NCBI GenBank assembly: GCA_018798825.1
Contig: CP076355.1
Span: forward strand, 1,084,001 to 1,148,000
Source of the DNA: Ochrobactrum sp. BTU1
GTDB taxonomy: Bacteria; Pseudomonadota; Alphaproteobacteria; Rhizobiales; Rhizobiaceae
Direction: 5' to 3'
DNA length: 64,000 nt
The notes under the pieces are model-generated. The model ran no database searches and was not told the DNA's origin. It worked only from the letters and a program-made list of their open reading frames with translations. Both the position numbers and the translations under genes were made by a program. Below, piece by piece: positions 26,688 through 34,885 of this stretch. Each line of letters opens with the position of its first letter. Within the stretch, counting starts at the first letter, position 1.

Positions 26688-27809
26688 TTAAATTTTGATG
26701 AGTGGTGTGTTTGCTTCGGCCAAAAGCCGGTTTAGGGCTGCCAAAGCAGCAGCATCCGTCTCGACGTCAGGAGCCCCCTGACCTTCCTTGAGGTAGAGCC
26801 GAGCGGCCCGCTCTGCCTCAGAATTCGATAGGTTTAGAAGACCCTTCAAACCATTCTCGAATTCGCGTTTGGTAATCTGTTCACCTGTTGCCATCTTCGA
26901 GGCAAGAAGCGTGGCAGCATCGGCCTTCGCGGCATTTGATGCTTTCACTCTGCGCACATACGCTGGCTCAGTTTCGGCACCAAAGCGTGCCAGTGTCTCG
27001 TCGAGAGTTGCGACACGGTCCGCCATACCCAGCTCAATGAGCTTTTCTGAGTAGAAAACCCGGCCCTGACCGAAATCCGCTTCAACACGGGCTTTTGTGA
27101 TGCCGCGTCCTTCAGCAACGCTCGTTAGGAAACACTCATAAGAGCGATTTACACTTTCCTGAATGTACGCCAGCGTTTCCTTGCCAAGCGGCTCGGTTTC
27201 GTTGCCTTCGACCTTGTGCTTGCCCGCGGAAATATATGTCCGCTTGACGCCCGCCTTATCCAAAGCTGCCGAAATGTCATCATGCGCTGTGTAGACACCG
27301 ATCGAACCAGCTCGGCCTGAAGGCGTAACAACGATTTCGTCAGCGGACGATGCCAACCAGTATGCGGCGCTTGCGGCAAGACTGTTGACCTGCGCAATGA
27401 TCGGCTTTTCGCCACCGCGTAGCTTGCGGATCTCGGTGGCCAGCTCGTCGGTACCAGGTACAGAACCGCCTGGGCTATCAACGTCAAGCACGACAGCCTT
27501 AACATCGTCATTCGACAGCGCCTTGTGAAGCTGCCGCTTGATGCCGGCATATGAAGTGCCTCCGCTCATTGCAGAAAACATGTCCATACGGTCAGAGAGC
27601 ACCCCGTAAACGGGAATTACTGCAACCTTACCGTCGGTTTCCGCAATCTCTTTCGCCCGAGCATCAGAAACAGCAGCAGCAAACTCAGACGTCACAAACT
27701 TATCACCGGCAGCACGAGCTGCGATAATATCCGCAAGGACTGCCAGTTTTTCGCGCTGAATCGCCCACGGTTCAGCCTCAAAGGCCGTCAAAATGTGTTC
27801 GAATTTCAT
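26688..27809 (-). CDS. S49-family prohead protease (SppA/ClpP-like)
   Basis: 373 residues. AVIPVYGVLSDR opens the domain; VVLDVDSPGGSVPGTDELA, SLAASAAYWLASSADEIV (nucleophile Ser) and SAGKHKVEGNETE (general-base Lys) are the S49 signature. Between portal and capsid, it should process the capsid N-terminal scaffold domain. The C-terminal 100 residues are helical and may act as scaffold. Confidence 0.9.
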   Translation of the reverse strand: MKFEHILTAFEAEPWAIQREKLAVLADIIAARAAGDKFVTSEFAAAVSDARAKEIAETDGKVAVIPVYGVLSDRMDMFSAMSGGTSYAGIKRQLHKALSNDDVKAVVLDVDSPGGSVPGTDELATEIRKLRGGEKPIIAQVNSLAASAAYWLASSADEIVVTPSGRAGSIGVYTAHDDISAALDKAGVKRTYISAGKHKVEGNETEPLGKETLAYIQESVNRSYECFLTSVAEGRGITKARVEADFGQGRVFYSEKLIELGMADRVATLDETLARFGAETEPAYVRRVKASNAAKADAATLLASKMATGEQITKREFENGLKGLLNLSNSEAERAARLYLKEGQGAPDVETDAAALAALNRLLAEANTPLIKI

Positions 27810-27818
27810 AAAGTATCC

Positions 27819-29036
27819 TTAAGCAGCGCGCGTGTCCGGCGCATCTATTTGCGTTTGACCTAGTGTTTCCAGCGGCGTCATCGCACCTTGAACAATCAAA
27901 CGGTTGCCCCCCGGCCTCGGCGCTTTATTTTCGTAAGACCGCGCTTCATCCGGCTCGTAGATGCCAGAAATGACCATCTTAGACAGGAACTCTGCTCGAG
28001 CAGCACTGTCGCCCCGCAAGAGGCCTTCCATATTAAATTTTACAACAGTCGTTTTGCGCGTTTTGGCGTCTAATAGGTCCCGATATATCGCCGACTCGAC
28101 GCTTTTTACTAACGGTCCAAGGCAAGTTTTAATGAACTGCAAGATCAGCTGTTCAATCCCGCTACCCCACGTAGTAGTACCGTTTGACGCATGACCAATC
28201 ATGACAGGTGGCACACCAAAGATACGGCAGATCTGCTCAACGCTGAACTGTCGTGTTTCAAGCATCTGTGCATCTTGAGGGTTGATCGTTAGCTGCTGGT
28301 ATTGAAGTCCAGCTTCAAGAACAGCAATTTTACCGGCCTTTTCAGACCCGGCGAACTGACCAAGCACCTCACCTAGCTGCTTACGCTGGTCTGGTTTTAG
28401 GATCTGATCGGATGAAAGAACGCCAGCAACCTGCATACCGTTGGCAAACATCTTGCCAGCCGTCTTTTCACCCGCAAGCGCATTACCGATAGTGTTACGC
28501 ACTACCCCGATAGGAGACATGCCCCGGTCGCAACCTGGTAAAACAGCTCCCCGAACGTGGAGCATTTTATCCTCAGGAACACGACGCTTTTTGCCATTCT
28601 CGGTAATCTCATAATAGCGTTCGTTGCGAGTATTACGGCAAACATCAACACTAAGAGGATGCAGCGGATTCAATGCAACCAACTTGCCGCCGACGAAGCG
28701 CTTTTCTGCAAAGAAATTACCATCCAAACAGAGGCATAATGCAGCCATTGACCAAAAGTCAGAGGCGGTATCGTCGATATTGGGCATATCGTGCAGAAGC
28801 TCATAGAGCGATGCATCGCGGTCGACTGTGACACCATCCTCTTTGTAAACGAGGCACGGCAACATAATTACAGCATTTCGAATGAGATTTACGCAAGCCC
28901 ACACAGCATCTAGCTGTAACGCCGTCTCAATCGTTACCTTTTCACCTGACGTCGTTCCAAGGCCGAAGAAACCCCGCCAGAACTCGCCGTCGGTGAGCTT
29001 GATGGGTTTTCCGACCCATCGATCAATGAAGCCCAT
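27819..29036 (-). CDS. portal protein, HK97 family
   Basis: 405 residues. ALQLDAVWACVNLIRNAVIMLP, LYELLHDMPN, GCDRGMSPIGVVRNTIG and RQFSVEQICRIFGVPPVMIGH are diagnostic of Phage_portal. Forms the dodecameric ring through which DNA is packaged. The C-terminus ends in a short disordered tail. Confidence 0.9.
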   Translation of the reverse strand: MGFIDRWVGKPIKLTDGEFWRGFFGLGTTSGEKVTIETALQLDAVWACVNLIRNAVIMLPCLVYKEDGVTVDRDASLYELLHDMPNIDDTASDFWSMAALCLCLDGNFFAEKRFVGGKLVALNPLHPLSVDVCRNTRNERYYEITENGKKRRVPEDKMLHVRGAVLPGCDRGMSPIGVVRNTIGNALAGEKTAGKMFANGMQVAGVLSSDQILKPDQRKQLGEVLGQFAGSEKAGKIAVLEAGLQYQQLTINPQDAQMLETRQFSVEQICRIFGVPPVMIGHASNGTTTWGSGIEQLILQFIKTCLGPLVKSVESAIYRDLLDAKTRKTTVVKFNMEGLLRGDSAARAEFLSKMVISGIYEPDEARSYENKAPRPGGNRLIVQGAMTPLETLGQTQIDAPDTRAA

Positions 29037-29053
29037 ATTCGCTCCGTCGTGAG

Positions 29054-30907
29054 TTAGGCGATGACGACCATGTTATTGATAAAGTCATCGAGGTTTTCTT
29101 CCGGCTCAATCGGGGTGTCCATCGCAGCGCCAATAGCCATTGCAAGCGCGACGGCCGCATCGATGCGAACCGATGCTTTCGTTTTGACAAACCATCGGTT
29201 TTCTTGCGGATCGTGATCGAACGTGGCGCCCATGAGCGCAGTCATCAACACCGGGTTTCGCCTCAAACGAATGCGCCCGTCGATGATCATATCTTCTAGT
29301 GCCAGCACCGATCCCGGCATCCACAACCCTTGCGGCGGTGGCAGGCCAGCGGCTTTTGCCGCTTCAACCTTGGCTGGTTCAGGCTTAGCCCTGACCTTAC
29401 CGCCCTGCGGATGGGCAACGTGGTCGACTTCAATGCCGAGCGCGTCTACCTCTTCGCGAAACTTGTCGTAAGCGTAGCGGTCGTAAGCAATGGCTTTGAT
29501 TTCGAATTGCTGGTCAAGCTGTTGGAGCCGTGCTGCAACGAAGTCATATCGGACACGTTTGCCAGGCGTAGCATTGAGCCAGCCTTGCTGCACCCATAGT
29601 TCATACGGCGCTTTGTCGGCTTGCGCTCTGGCTTGCAGAGTTTCCTGTGGCGTCCAAGCCTCAACCCACGCATCAAAGGTCGGCAGACTGACAGTAGCTC
29701 CGTCATCACGTTCCATTTCCATGAAACCCGTAGGAACCACACAGGCAAGAACAGTCATATCCTTACTGCCGGAAAGGTCGACCCCCATGAAAACCGGTTT
29801 GCCTTCGTGCTCCTCTTCTGGTTCGAAGTCGTCCATGACGCTTTCGACAGTCTCACGCGGCATCCATGCCTTATCGGCATCTGTCCAGCAGCAAAAGTGC
29901 AGCCGCAGAATGCCGTTAAGCTTGCCCGGCATTTGTTTCGCCTGAGCAACAACGCCTGCAAGGTATTTTTCGGTCAGGATGGTGCCGAGAAGTGGGTTTG
30001 CTTTTTTCCAGCAGCTCGGGTCGTTTAAGGGATCGTCGTCTTTATCGAGCGCGCAAACCCACGAAAATGTGGTGTCGTCGATAACTTCCCCGACGTACGT
30101 AAACGCTTCATCCGGGGACTGAGTGCCAGCAGCAACATTAACTGCATGTTGGTGTTCTTCCCAGCAAACGCTTGTTCGATCGCTCCCTGAGTTTGTAATC
30201 ATCAAGAGAAGTGGCTGGCGTCGGAATTTGAATCCGCGCTCCAACATCTCCATTACCGCCCGGTCAGGATGCTCGTGCACCTCATCACAAAGGGCGAAAT
30301 GAGGTCTTAAACCAGAGCCAGTTTTGCCGGCCTCTTTCGATAGAGGACGAAAAAACGAACCCTTGGCGTGATATGCCAGGTTGAACTCTTTTCCCGGCCC
30401 GCCACTGGTTTTCGTGCGCTCTTTTAGTTTTGGTGATTGACCACGCATTTTGATCGCATCACGAAACAGGATGTTAGCCTGATCTTTAGTTGCAGCAGCC
30501 GCATAAATCTGCGCCCCTGGCTCGTCATCAGCCATCATTCCATATAGGCCGACACCGCCGGCAAAAGGAGATTTGCCGTTGCCCTTGCCTTCTTCGATGT
30601 ACGCACGACGAAAGCGGCGAGAGCCTTCGCTATCCATCCATCCAAACAGAGATCCAAGCTTGAAGGCTTGAGACGGATGCAACTTGAATGGAACGCCGTC
30701 GAACTGGCCTTCTGAGAGCTTCAAACGCTCTTCAAAGAACCTCATGACCCGGTGGGCGGCATTATCGTCCCAATACAGCCCACGTTCATGACCTGTTGCC
30801 AGATCGTCGAAATGACGCTGGCAAGCGTTCCGAACGTGCGGGCCTGCAATCTCAGTGCCGTCAAGGACAGCTTGCGCGAAAGCGCTCACACGCTCCAGCG
30901 CAGGCAT
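29054..30907 (-). CDS. terL: terminase large subunit
   Basis: 617 residues from the ATG at 30907, 1 nt after the small-subunit stop; ATG 30925 is an alternative. ATPase: Walker A-like EGKGNGKSPF (about residue 103) and Walker B FALCDEVHEHPD. Nuclease: PVFMGVDLSGSKDMTVL with the first catalytic Asp, and later IDAAVALAMAIGAAMD. Terminase_1/HK97 type. Powers DNA packaging and cuts concatemers. Confidence 0.9.
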   Translation of the reverse strand: MPALERVSAFAQAVLDGTEIAGPHVRNACQRHFDDLATGHERGLYWDDNAAHRVMRFFEERLKLSEGQFDGVPFKLHPSQAFKLGSLFGWMDSEGSRRFRRAYIEEGKGNGKSPFAGGVGLYGMMADDEPGAQIYAAAATKDQANILFRDAIKMRGQSPKLKERTKTSGGPGKEFNLAYHAKGSFFRPLSKEAGKTGSGLRPHFALCDEVHEHPDRAVMEMLERGFKFRRQPLLLMITNSGSDRTSVCWEEHQHAVNVAAGTQSPDEAFTYVGEVIDDTTFSWVCALDKDDDPLNDPSCWKKANPLLGTILTEKYLAGVVAQAKQMPGKLNGILRLHFCCWTDADKAWMPRETVESVMDDFEPEEEHEGKPVFMGVDLSGSKDMTVLACVVPTGFMEMERDDGATVSLPTFDAWVEAWTPQETLQARAQADKAPYELWVQQGWLNATPGKRVRYDFVAARLQQLDQQFEIKAIAYDRYAYDKFREEVDALGIEVDHVAHPQGGKVRAKPEPAKVEAAKAAGLPPPQGLWMPGSVLALEDMIIDGRIRLRRNPVLMTALMGATFDHDPQENRWFVKTKASVRIDAAVALAMAIGAAMDTPIEPEENLDDFINNMVVIA

Positions 30908-30908
30908 A

Positions 30909-31295
30909 TCAGTCAAGCAAATCATCCTTCTCATCGCCGTCATCGGCAGTGGCAACTTTCGATGCATCGGCAGGAGTTGCTCCCATCTGGCCAAGCATCT
31001 GACGCAGCAAGTTCATCGCCTGCACGCCAACTTCTTGCCCAGCCATGATGCGGCCCTGAATATTGGCCGCCATGCCGACCAACGTGCGGTGTGACTGGTT
31101 GAGCCACGGCAGCTCTTTTTCAAACAGCTTCCATGCAGCCTTGGCTTTGAGATCCGGCGTATCCTTCAACCATGCGGGAGGATTACCGAGCGGGCCATCA
31201 GCCTTCGCGTCGGTGCGGTTTTTGAAGCGCTGCGGGTCTTTCTTGTCTCTCCCCTCGATTTTAGCCTTGCCGAGGGGATTTCTCGGCTTTGCCAT
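30909..31295 (-). CDS. terS: terminase small subunit (P27-like)
   Basis: 128 residues. Basic N-terminus (NPLGKAKIEGRDKKDPQRFKNR), PPAWLKDTPDLKAKAAWKLFEKELPWLNQSHRTLVGMAANIQGR typical of P27-type small terminases, acidic C-terminus. Recognises phage DNA for packaging. A 243-bp non-coding gap with a 30-bp palindrome lies upstream. Confidence 0.75.
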   Translation of the reverse strand: MAKPRNPLGKAKIEGRDKKDPQRFKNRTDAKADGPLGNPPAWLKDTPDLKAKAAWKLFEKELPWLNQSHRTLVGMAANIQGRIMAGQEVGVQAMNLLRQMLGQMGATPADASKVATADDGDEKDDLLD

Positions 31296-31429
31296 TGGGG
31301 AAATCTTTCAAGAGGGGTCATATTTTGAATTGCGGATGCGTGCGCTGTGGACCCTCGCCGTTCCGGCGTTTTCGACCTTCTTCGACTTTTTGATGCCCCC
31401 GGGGGGGGTGTTACATTTTTGCAACATTT

Positions 31430-31459
31430 CGAAAAAGTGACATAAATGTCACACTTTCG
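31430..31459. promoter_or_regulatory. 30-bp palindrome, candidate operator
   Basis: CGAAAAAGTGACAT-AA-ATGTCACACTTTCG: 12 of 14 positions pair, with a perfect GTGACAT/ATGTCAC core (31437-31443 and 31446-31452). GTTACATTTT just left of it recurs exactly beside the repressor at 55.8 kb. It sits 135-165 bp upstream of the small terminase. The rest of the 31296-31538 gap holds a G run and a GAGGT-TAG-ACCTC hairpin but no gene. Confidence 0.55.
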
Positions 31460-31538
31460 ATGAGAGGCAGCATGAAAAATCCAGTTTTTTGGACCTACAG
31501 ACGAGGTTAGACCTCATAAAAAAAATACTCGTACGGGG

Positions 31539-31838
31539 TCAAACCGGCCACCCGTCGGCCCCGAAGGTCACGACGTCCTGACCTCGCTCCAAACGCTGCT
31601 TGGTTCTGTCATGGCACGTCTTGCAAAGTGACTGGAGGTTGCCTGCATCCCAGAAGAGGAACTCGTCACCCTTATGGGCAATGACATGGTCGCAAACCGT
31701 CGCCGGTTCGACGTCTCCGACCTGCAAACAGAACATGCAGAGCGGCTGATCAGTTAGTTGTCGCTCACGCATTCGCTGCCATCGGGTAGTCTTATAGAGG
31801 CGAAGCCATGTGCGTTGCGTCTTAGGTTGATAGCTCAT
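31539..31838 (-). CDS. HNH endonuclease, packaging type
   Basis: 99 residues. CMFCLQVGDVEPATVCDHVIAHKGDEFLFWDAGNLQSLCKTCHDRTKQ: CxxC, DH, N and CxxCH of a compact HNH. HNH proteins next to terminase genes are needed for packaging in several HK97-like phages. Overlaps the upstream gene by 17 nt. Confidence 0.85.
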   Translation of the reverse strand: MSYQPKTQRTWLRLYKTTRWQRMRERQLTDQPLCMFCLQVGDVEPATVCDHVIAHKGDEFLFWDAGNLQSLCKTCHDRTKQRLERGQDVVTFGADGWPV

Positions 31839-32019
31839 CAATCAGCTTCTTAAGGTATGCAGCGCATGACTGACCATAGTCGGGTTCAATGCCATCCGAC
31901 TGCTGCTCAAGGAACTTGCTTGCCGTTTGCCACTCATGCTCAAAGCCGCTTGGATCTTCGGTATAGCGACGCATCCATTCATTGAATGCTTTTGCGATAA
32001 TAGTCTGACCAGGGTTCAT
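31822..32019 (-). CDS. small conserved phage protein
   Basis: 65 residues. AFNEWMRRYTEDPSGFEHEWQTASKFLEQQSDGIEPDYGQSCAAYLKKL is a recognisable helical small protein that recurs in Rhizobiales phages without known function. Ribosome-binding site CACGAGGAG 6 nt before the ATG. Confidence 0.7.
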   Translation of the reverse strand: MNPGQTIIAKAFNEWMRRYTEDPSGFEHEWQTASKFLEQQSDGIEPDYGQSCAAYLKKLIDELST

Positions 32020-32184
32020 GATATTCTCCTCGTGATAGTAACCAGATTGGTTGCGCGTATGAAAGAGGCGCAGCTGGTCTTGTTTGGTTGCAGACGGACA
32101 AAGCGCAGGACCGAATAACGGCTGTGCACAATACCTTTAACGTTCCGACCAAGTGTGCGGCGTTACCCACAGAACATCTGCAAT

Positions 32185-32261
32185 TGGTTGCGGCAGGTCG
32201 GATTCGAACCGACGATCTCTTGGTTATGAGCCAAGCGAGATGACCACTTCTCCACTCCGCT
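32185..32261 (-). tRNA. tRNA-Met (CAT)
   Basis: Minus strand. D stem GAGA/TCTC, anticodon stem CTTGG/CCAAG with loop CTCATAA (anticodon CAT), T arm GTCGG-TTCGAAT-CCGAC and encoded ACCA end. Acceptor pairs 2-71 to 5-68 are sound, A6-G67 mismatches and 1-72 is A-A, an initiator-like mismatch, while the anticodon stem lacks the three G-C pairs of initiators. Could be elongator Met or lysidine-modified Ile2. Confidence 0.85.
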
Positions 32262-32267
32262 TTGAAT

Positions 32268-32343
32268 TGGTGCCATCGCGAGGAATCGAACCACGGACCG
32301 TCTGCTTACAAGGCAGCCGCTCTCCCAACTGAGCTACAAGGGC
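32268..32343 (-). tRNA. tRNA-Thr (TGT)
   Basis: Minus strand. Acceptor GCCCTTG with CGATGGC (one mismatch, one wobble), D arm TAGCTCAGTTGGGAGAGC, anticodon stem CTGC/GCAG with loop CTTGTAA (TGT), T arm with GGTTCGATTCC and encoded ACCA. 6 bp from the tRNA-Met gene, so probably co-transcribed. Confidence 0.9.
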
Positions 32344-32352
32344 GAATTGATC

Positions 32353-32679
32353 GGCGGGGAGCCCGATAAGCTCAACCCGCCATATCCCGTCTGCCGGAGG
32401 AGAAACGGCGCCGGGGACCTGAATTGATTGGCAAGCGCAATGCAGGCGTGCACTACCTATGTCTGCGAGCGAATGGCTGCAGAGGATTGCGCTTGCTTTT
32501 CAGATTGACGACGGCGCAGGCGACGCGTGGCAAGGCCAGTGGGGTCGAATGCTTTCTACCGTCGTCGGGTAGTTACCCGAAGCTCAGAGACTGCACCTTA
32601 CTGCAGCATGTCTTCGGGTCCGTCGCCATTGCGCACGGAACAGTGTGGGGCAACCGCATAGCGGTTGAACCCCTTCACT
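32353..32679. ncRNA. candidate structured non-coding RNA beside the tRNAs
   Basis: No frame looks coding. Successive stems: GGCGGG/CCCGCC (32353-32358, 32376-32381); GCAAGCGCAAT/ATTGCGCTTGC, 11 bp (32431-32441, 32486-32496); GACGACGG/CCGTCGTC (32507-32514, 32559-32566); TCGGGT-AGTT-ACCCGA (32565-32580) competing with ACCCGAAG/CTTCGGGT (32575-32582, 32612-32619), which encloses CTGCA/TGCAG; and a long hairpin AGTG-GGGG-CAACCGC-ATA-GCGGTTG-CCCC-CACT (32642-32679). Strand is not fixed; the minus strand would read into tRNA-Thr. No Rfam family recognised. Confidence 0.5.
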
Positions 32680-32709
32680 ATACTCTCCGTGAGATCGCGA
32701 AATATGGAC

Positions 32710-33627
32710 CTAGGCTGCGTATTTTTTGATTGCGGCTGCCAAATTATCGTTTGCAGACAGCAAAGCTCGCCTGCCCCCTTTTCGACGAGAGTATTCCTCG
32801 GACATGCCAGCTGAACGGCCAACATCAGTATAGGTCTTGGCTTCAAGCACTGCTTCCAATACCTCTCGATCCCTGTCCTTCAACTCTTGAAGAGCATCAA
32901 ACCACACATCGCGCTCAATCATTGCAGTGAGTGTGTCCTCCCACTTTTCACCGCCACCACCAGCACAAGTTGTCTTGCGCATACCAAGGAAGCTATCAGC
33001 TACTTTTGGCGATCCGCACGGCAAGCCTTTAGGGTACCGAGTGTACGTGACCTTCGACATGTCTGTGTTGGCATATGCTTCAGCGAGCGTTTTTGCTGAC
33101 TGCTCAGCTGTGAAACTCTGACCGTTACGCCGCTTCTTAGATGGAATGTAACGGGATGGCTGAGTATCCAGCGTGTCTGCGAAATAGTTATTGCTGTCCG
33201 CTATGTGTCGTGGATCAGCACTGCCGCCTGACTGCACATCCGTTTTGTCACGACAGCTAAGCATTGAACCTGTCGGCATCCGGATATCTGCTTGAATGAC
33301 ATCACCGTCGATCCCCAGCACGTAACCAACCTCTGTCTGGTTGCCGTCACTGAAACGCAAACGACCGATCCTTATGGTCTGGCCCCGGTCGTTTGTTTCC
33401 AATTCGCCAGACGCAACGCTGTCCATGATGGCTTGCACTGATGGAGTGACGAGGCGTTTACGTTCGAAGCCCATGTCAGCGACTTCTTCTGGATCGTTGT
33501 CATTCGCAGCTGGTGTGACTGACCAGTTCGTCTGCATCGGCTCATATTCTTCTTCAGGGCGATTACGGTACGCCATTAGCGCTTTAAGCTGCTCAGAGAG
33601 CGATCCATGACGGGTTGACTTGCTCAT
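32710..33627 (-). CDS. putative late regulator with sigma-region-4-like HTH
   Basis: 305 residues. N-terminal 130 residues variable, with GYVLGIDGDVIQADIRMPTGSML in the middle. The C-terminal 60 residues (ELKDRDREVLEAVLEAKTYTDVGRSAGMSEEYSRRKGGRRALLSA) look like a sigma70 region-4/LuxR-type HTH. It carries AANDN at residue 40 and ends SANDNLAAAIKKYAA. ATGA overlap with the gene upstream. Lying before tRNAs and packaging genes, it could activate late transcription. Confidence 0.6.
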   Translation of the reverse strand: MSKSTRHGSLSEQLKALMAYRNRPEEEYEPMQTNWSVTPAANDNDPEEVADMGFERKRLVTPSVQAIMDSVASGELETNDRGQTIRIGRLRFSDGNQTEVGYVLGIDGDVIQADIRMPTGSMLSCRDKTDVQSGGSADPRHIADSNNYFADTLDTQPSRYIPSKKRRNGQSFTAEQSAKTLAEAYANTDMSKVTYTRYPKGLPCGSPKVADSFLGMRKTTCAGGGGEKWEDTLTAMIERDVWFDALQELKDRDREVLEAVLEAKTYTDVGRSAGMSEEYSRRKGGRRALLSANDNLAAAIKKYAA

Positions 33628-33866
33628 GCTTCACCTCGTGCTTTGGCTAGGGCTGCATTGTTGGCCATTACCAACGAGTGGTCATCACCTTCATACAACA
33701 GGGTTCGCAATCTTCTATTGGATGCTTCCAACGCCTCATAAAGCTCTGGCGCTGCGGCGATAAGGCGGCCATTATCTGGGTCGCATAGCAGTTTAATTGG
33801 CTCTTGAATCCATTCGAATGTCTTCCAATCCAGCCACGGCCCCGGCGTAAACTTTGTAACGGCCAT
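33624..33866 (-). CDS. small conserved phage protein (FTPGPW type)
   Basis: 80 residues from the ATG at 33866 (TGATG). KFTPGPWLDWKTFEW near the start and DNGRLIAAAPELYEALEASN form a pattern found across many unrelated phages, function unknown. Coupled to both neighbours. Confidence 0.75.
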   Translation of the reverse strand: MAVTKFTPGPWLDWKTFEWIQEPIKLLCDPDNGRLIAAAPELYEALEASNRRLRTLLYEGDDHSLVMANNAALAKARGEA

Positions 33867-34459
33867 CAAGCTGCCTCCCTCTGTTCACTCGCCTCACTCA
33901 GCCAGCCTTTAACCAGCCTCACTGCCTGCTCTGCTGCGTCGTCCTCGGTAACTGCCCTGACGACCACGACGGGAAAGCCAAGAGCTTCAAGTAGCGGATG
34001 GCGGGTTATCTGGCTTGGTTCGAGCTTGGCCTTGCCGACCTTGTTTTCAATCTGGCGAAGCACACCACCGTAGAGATAGATCCGAACGTCTGCTTCTCCC
34101 GACGTCAGTCCTGCCGCTAATGCTTCTGCTCTAGCTTTGGGGCCACGCTTGGCTGCATTTTGATCTCCAGCCAGTGTGAAAGTTCCCGGTCGTACGTCTC
34201 GCGCTGTGTGAACGTATTCTGGCAATCTGCGTAATGCCCGGACCTGTGCAGCTTGCAATTCCCATTCCAAAGGCAGGGCTGGCGATGTTGTTATCTTGCC
34301 ATTGCGAGTTGTGATCTTTGTGCGAACGCCATTAATGCGGACTGTTTGGGTCGTGGCTTTTGGTTTCGCTGATCTGGTGCTGGCAGTGGATCTGGAATTG
34401 AGCTTGCTTGGACTGATCTTGCTGGATGGCTCGCCTTTCAGCGCACGCCTTCGTGTCAT
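33866..34459 (-). CDS. VRR-NUC domain nuclease
   Basis: 197 residues. Residues 1-60 are basic and Ser/Thr-rich. The C-terminal VRR-NUC domain shows AAGLTSGEADVRIYLYGGVLRQIENKVGKAKLEPSQITRHPLLEALGFPVVVVR: G-E-x-D and IENK (the E-x-K of the PD-(D/E)XK fold), then Q. Such phage nucleases act on branched or structured DNA. ACACGAGGAG ribosome-binding site at 34465-34474. Confidence 0.8.
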   Translation of the reverse strand: MTRRRALKGEPSSKISPSKLNSRSTASTRSAKPKATTQTVRINGVRTKITTRNGKITTSPALPLEWELQAAQVRALRRLPEYVHTARDVRPGTFTLAGDQNAAKRGPKARAEALAAGLTSGEADVRIYLYGGVLRQIENKVGKAKLEPSQITRHPLLEALGFPVVVVRAVTEDDAAEQAVRLVKGWLSEASEQREAA

Positions 34460-34464
34460 GGTCT

Positions 34465-34500
34465 CTCCTCGTGTTCATGGTGCGGCAGCTTGGTGGGCTG
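34465..34500 (-). promoter_or_regulatory. hairpin plus ACACGAGGAG ribosome-binding cassette
   Basis: Minus strand: CAGC-CCACCAA-GCTG (34486-34500) followed by AACACGAGGAG and the ATG at 34459. The loop is identical to the cassette at 2639-2655. Confidence 0.6.
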
Positions 34501-34560
34501 ACAATTTGCATTGTGGTGGGAGTGACAGGTCGGTCAAGCGTCAACCGGTAAAATTTTAAC

Positions 34561-34586
34561 CAACCTCAACTCAGGTTGTATTTTTT
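34561..34586 (+). terminator. possible intrinsic terminator
   Basis: CAACCT-CAACTC-AGGTTG followed by TATTTTTT on the plus strand. No plus-strand gene ends here, so it may instead shield the divergent promoter region or be part of the adjacent repeat array. Confidence 0.45.
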
Positions 34587-34609
34587 AATCAGGAAATTTT
34601 CTGAAAAGT

Positions 34610-34751
34610 GCGTAGTTCTCAAACGCATAGAACTACGCGCTGCGCGCTTTGTGCGTAAGTTTCTATATAAGAACTCTTACGCACTAAAAGCAGCGTGCTT
34701 TTGCGCAAGTCTTTTTAGGTTTTTTGAGACTTACGCAACAAGACTTACGCG
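34610..34751. repeat. array of inverted GCGTAAGT half-sites
   Basis: Three tandem inverted repeats: GCGTAGTTCT/AGAACTACGC (34610-34619, 34629-34638), GTGCGTAAG/CTTACGCAC (34651-34659, 34676-34684) and TTGCGCAAGTCT/AGACTTACGCAA (34701-34712, 34727-34738, one mismatch), plus a lone AAGACTTACGCG at 34740. They lie in an A/T-rich gap between divergent genes. Candidate operator or replication-origin iterons. The remaining gap 34752-34885 holds two direct TTGTTCCC copies. Confidence 0.6.
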
Positions 34752-34885
34752 TTACCTATGGTTGTATTTAGATTGTGACAGTAGGTTGTGCCGGTTAGTA
34801 GATTAGGCAATTTGTTCCCAACTTGTTCCCCTTGATTTGTGAGGGCAACTCAGGCTTTTTACCTATTCAAATGGGGGACGATTTA

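Noticed and set aside
34576..34806. 76-codon plus-strand frame in the repeat array
   Set aside because: It is made of the inverted repeats themselves and lacks a start signal.
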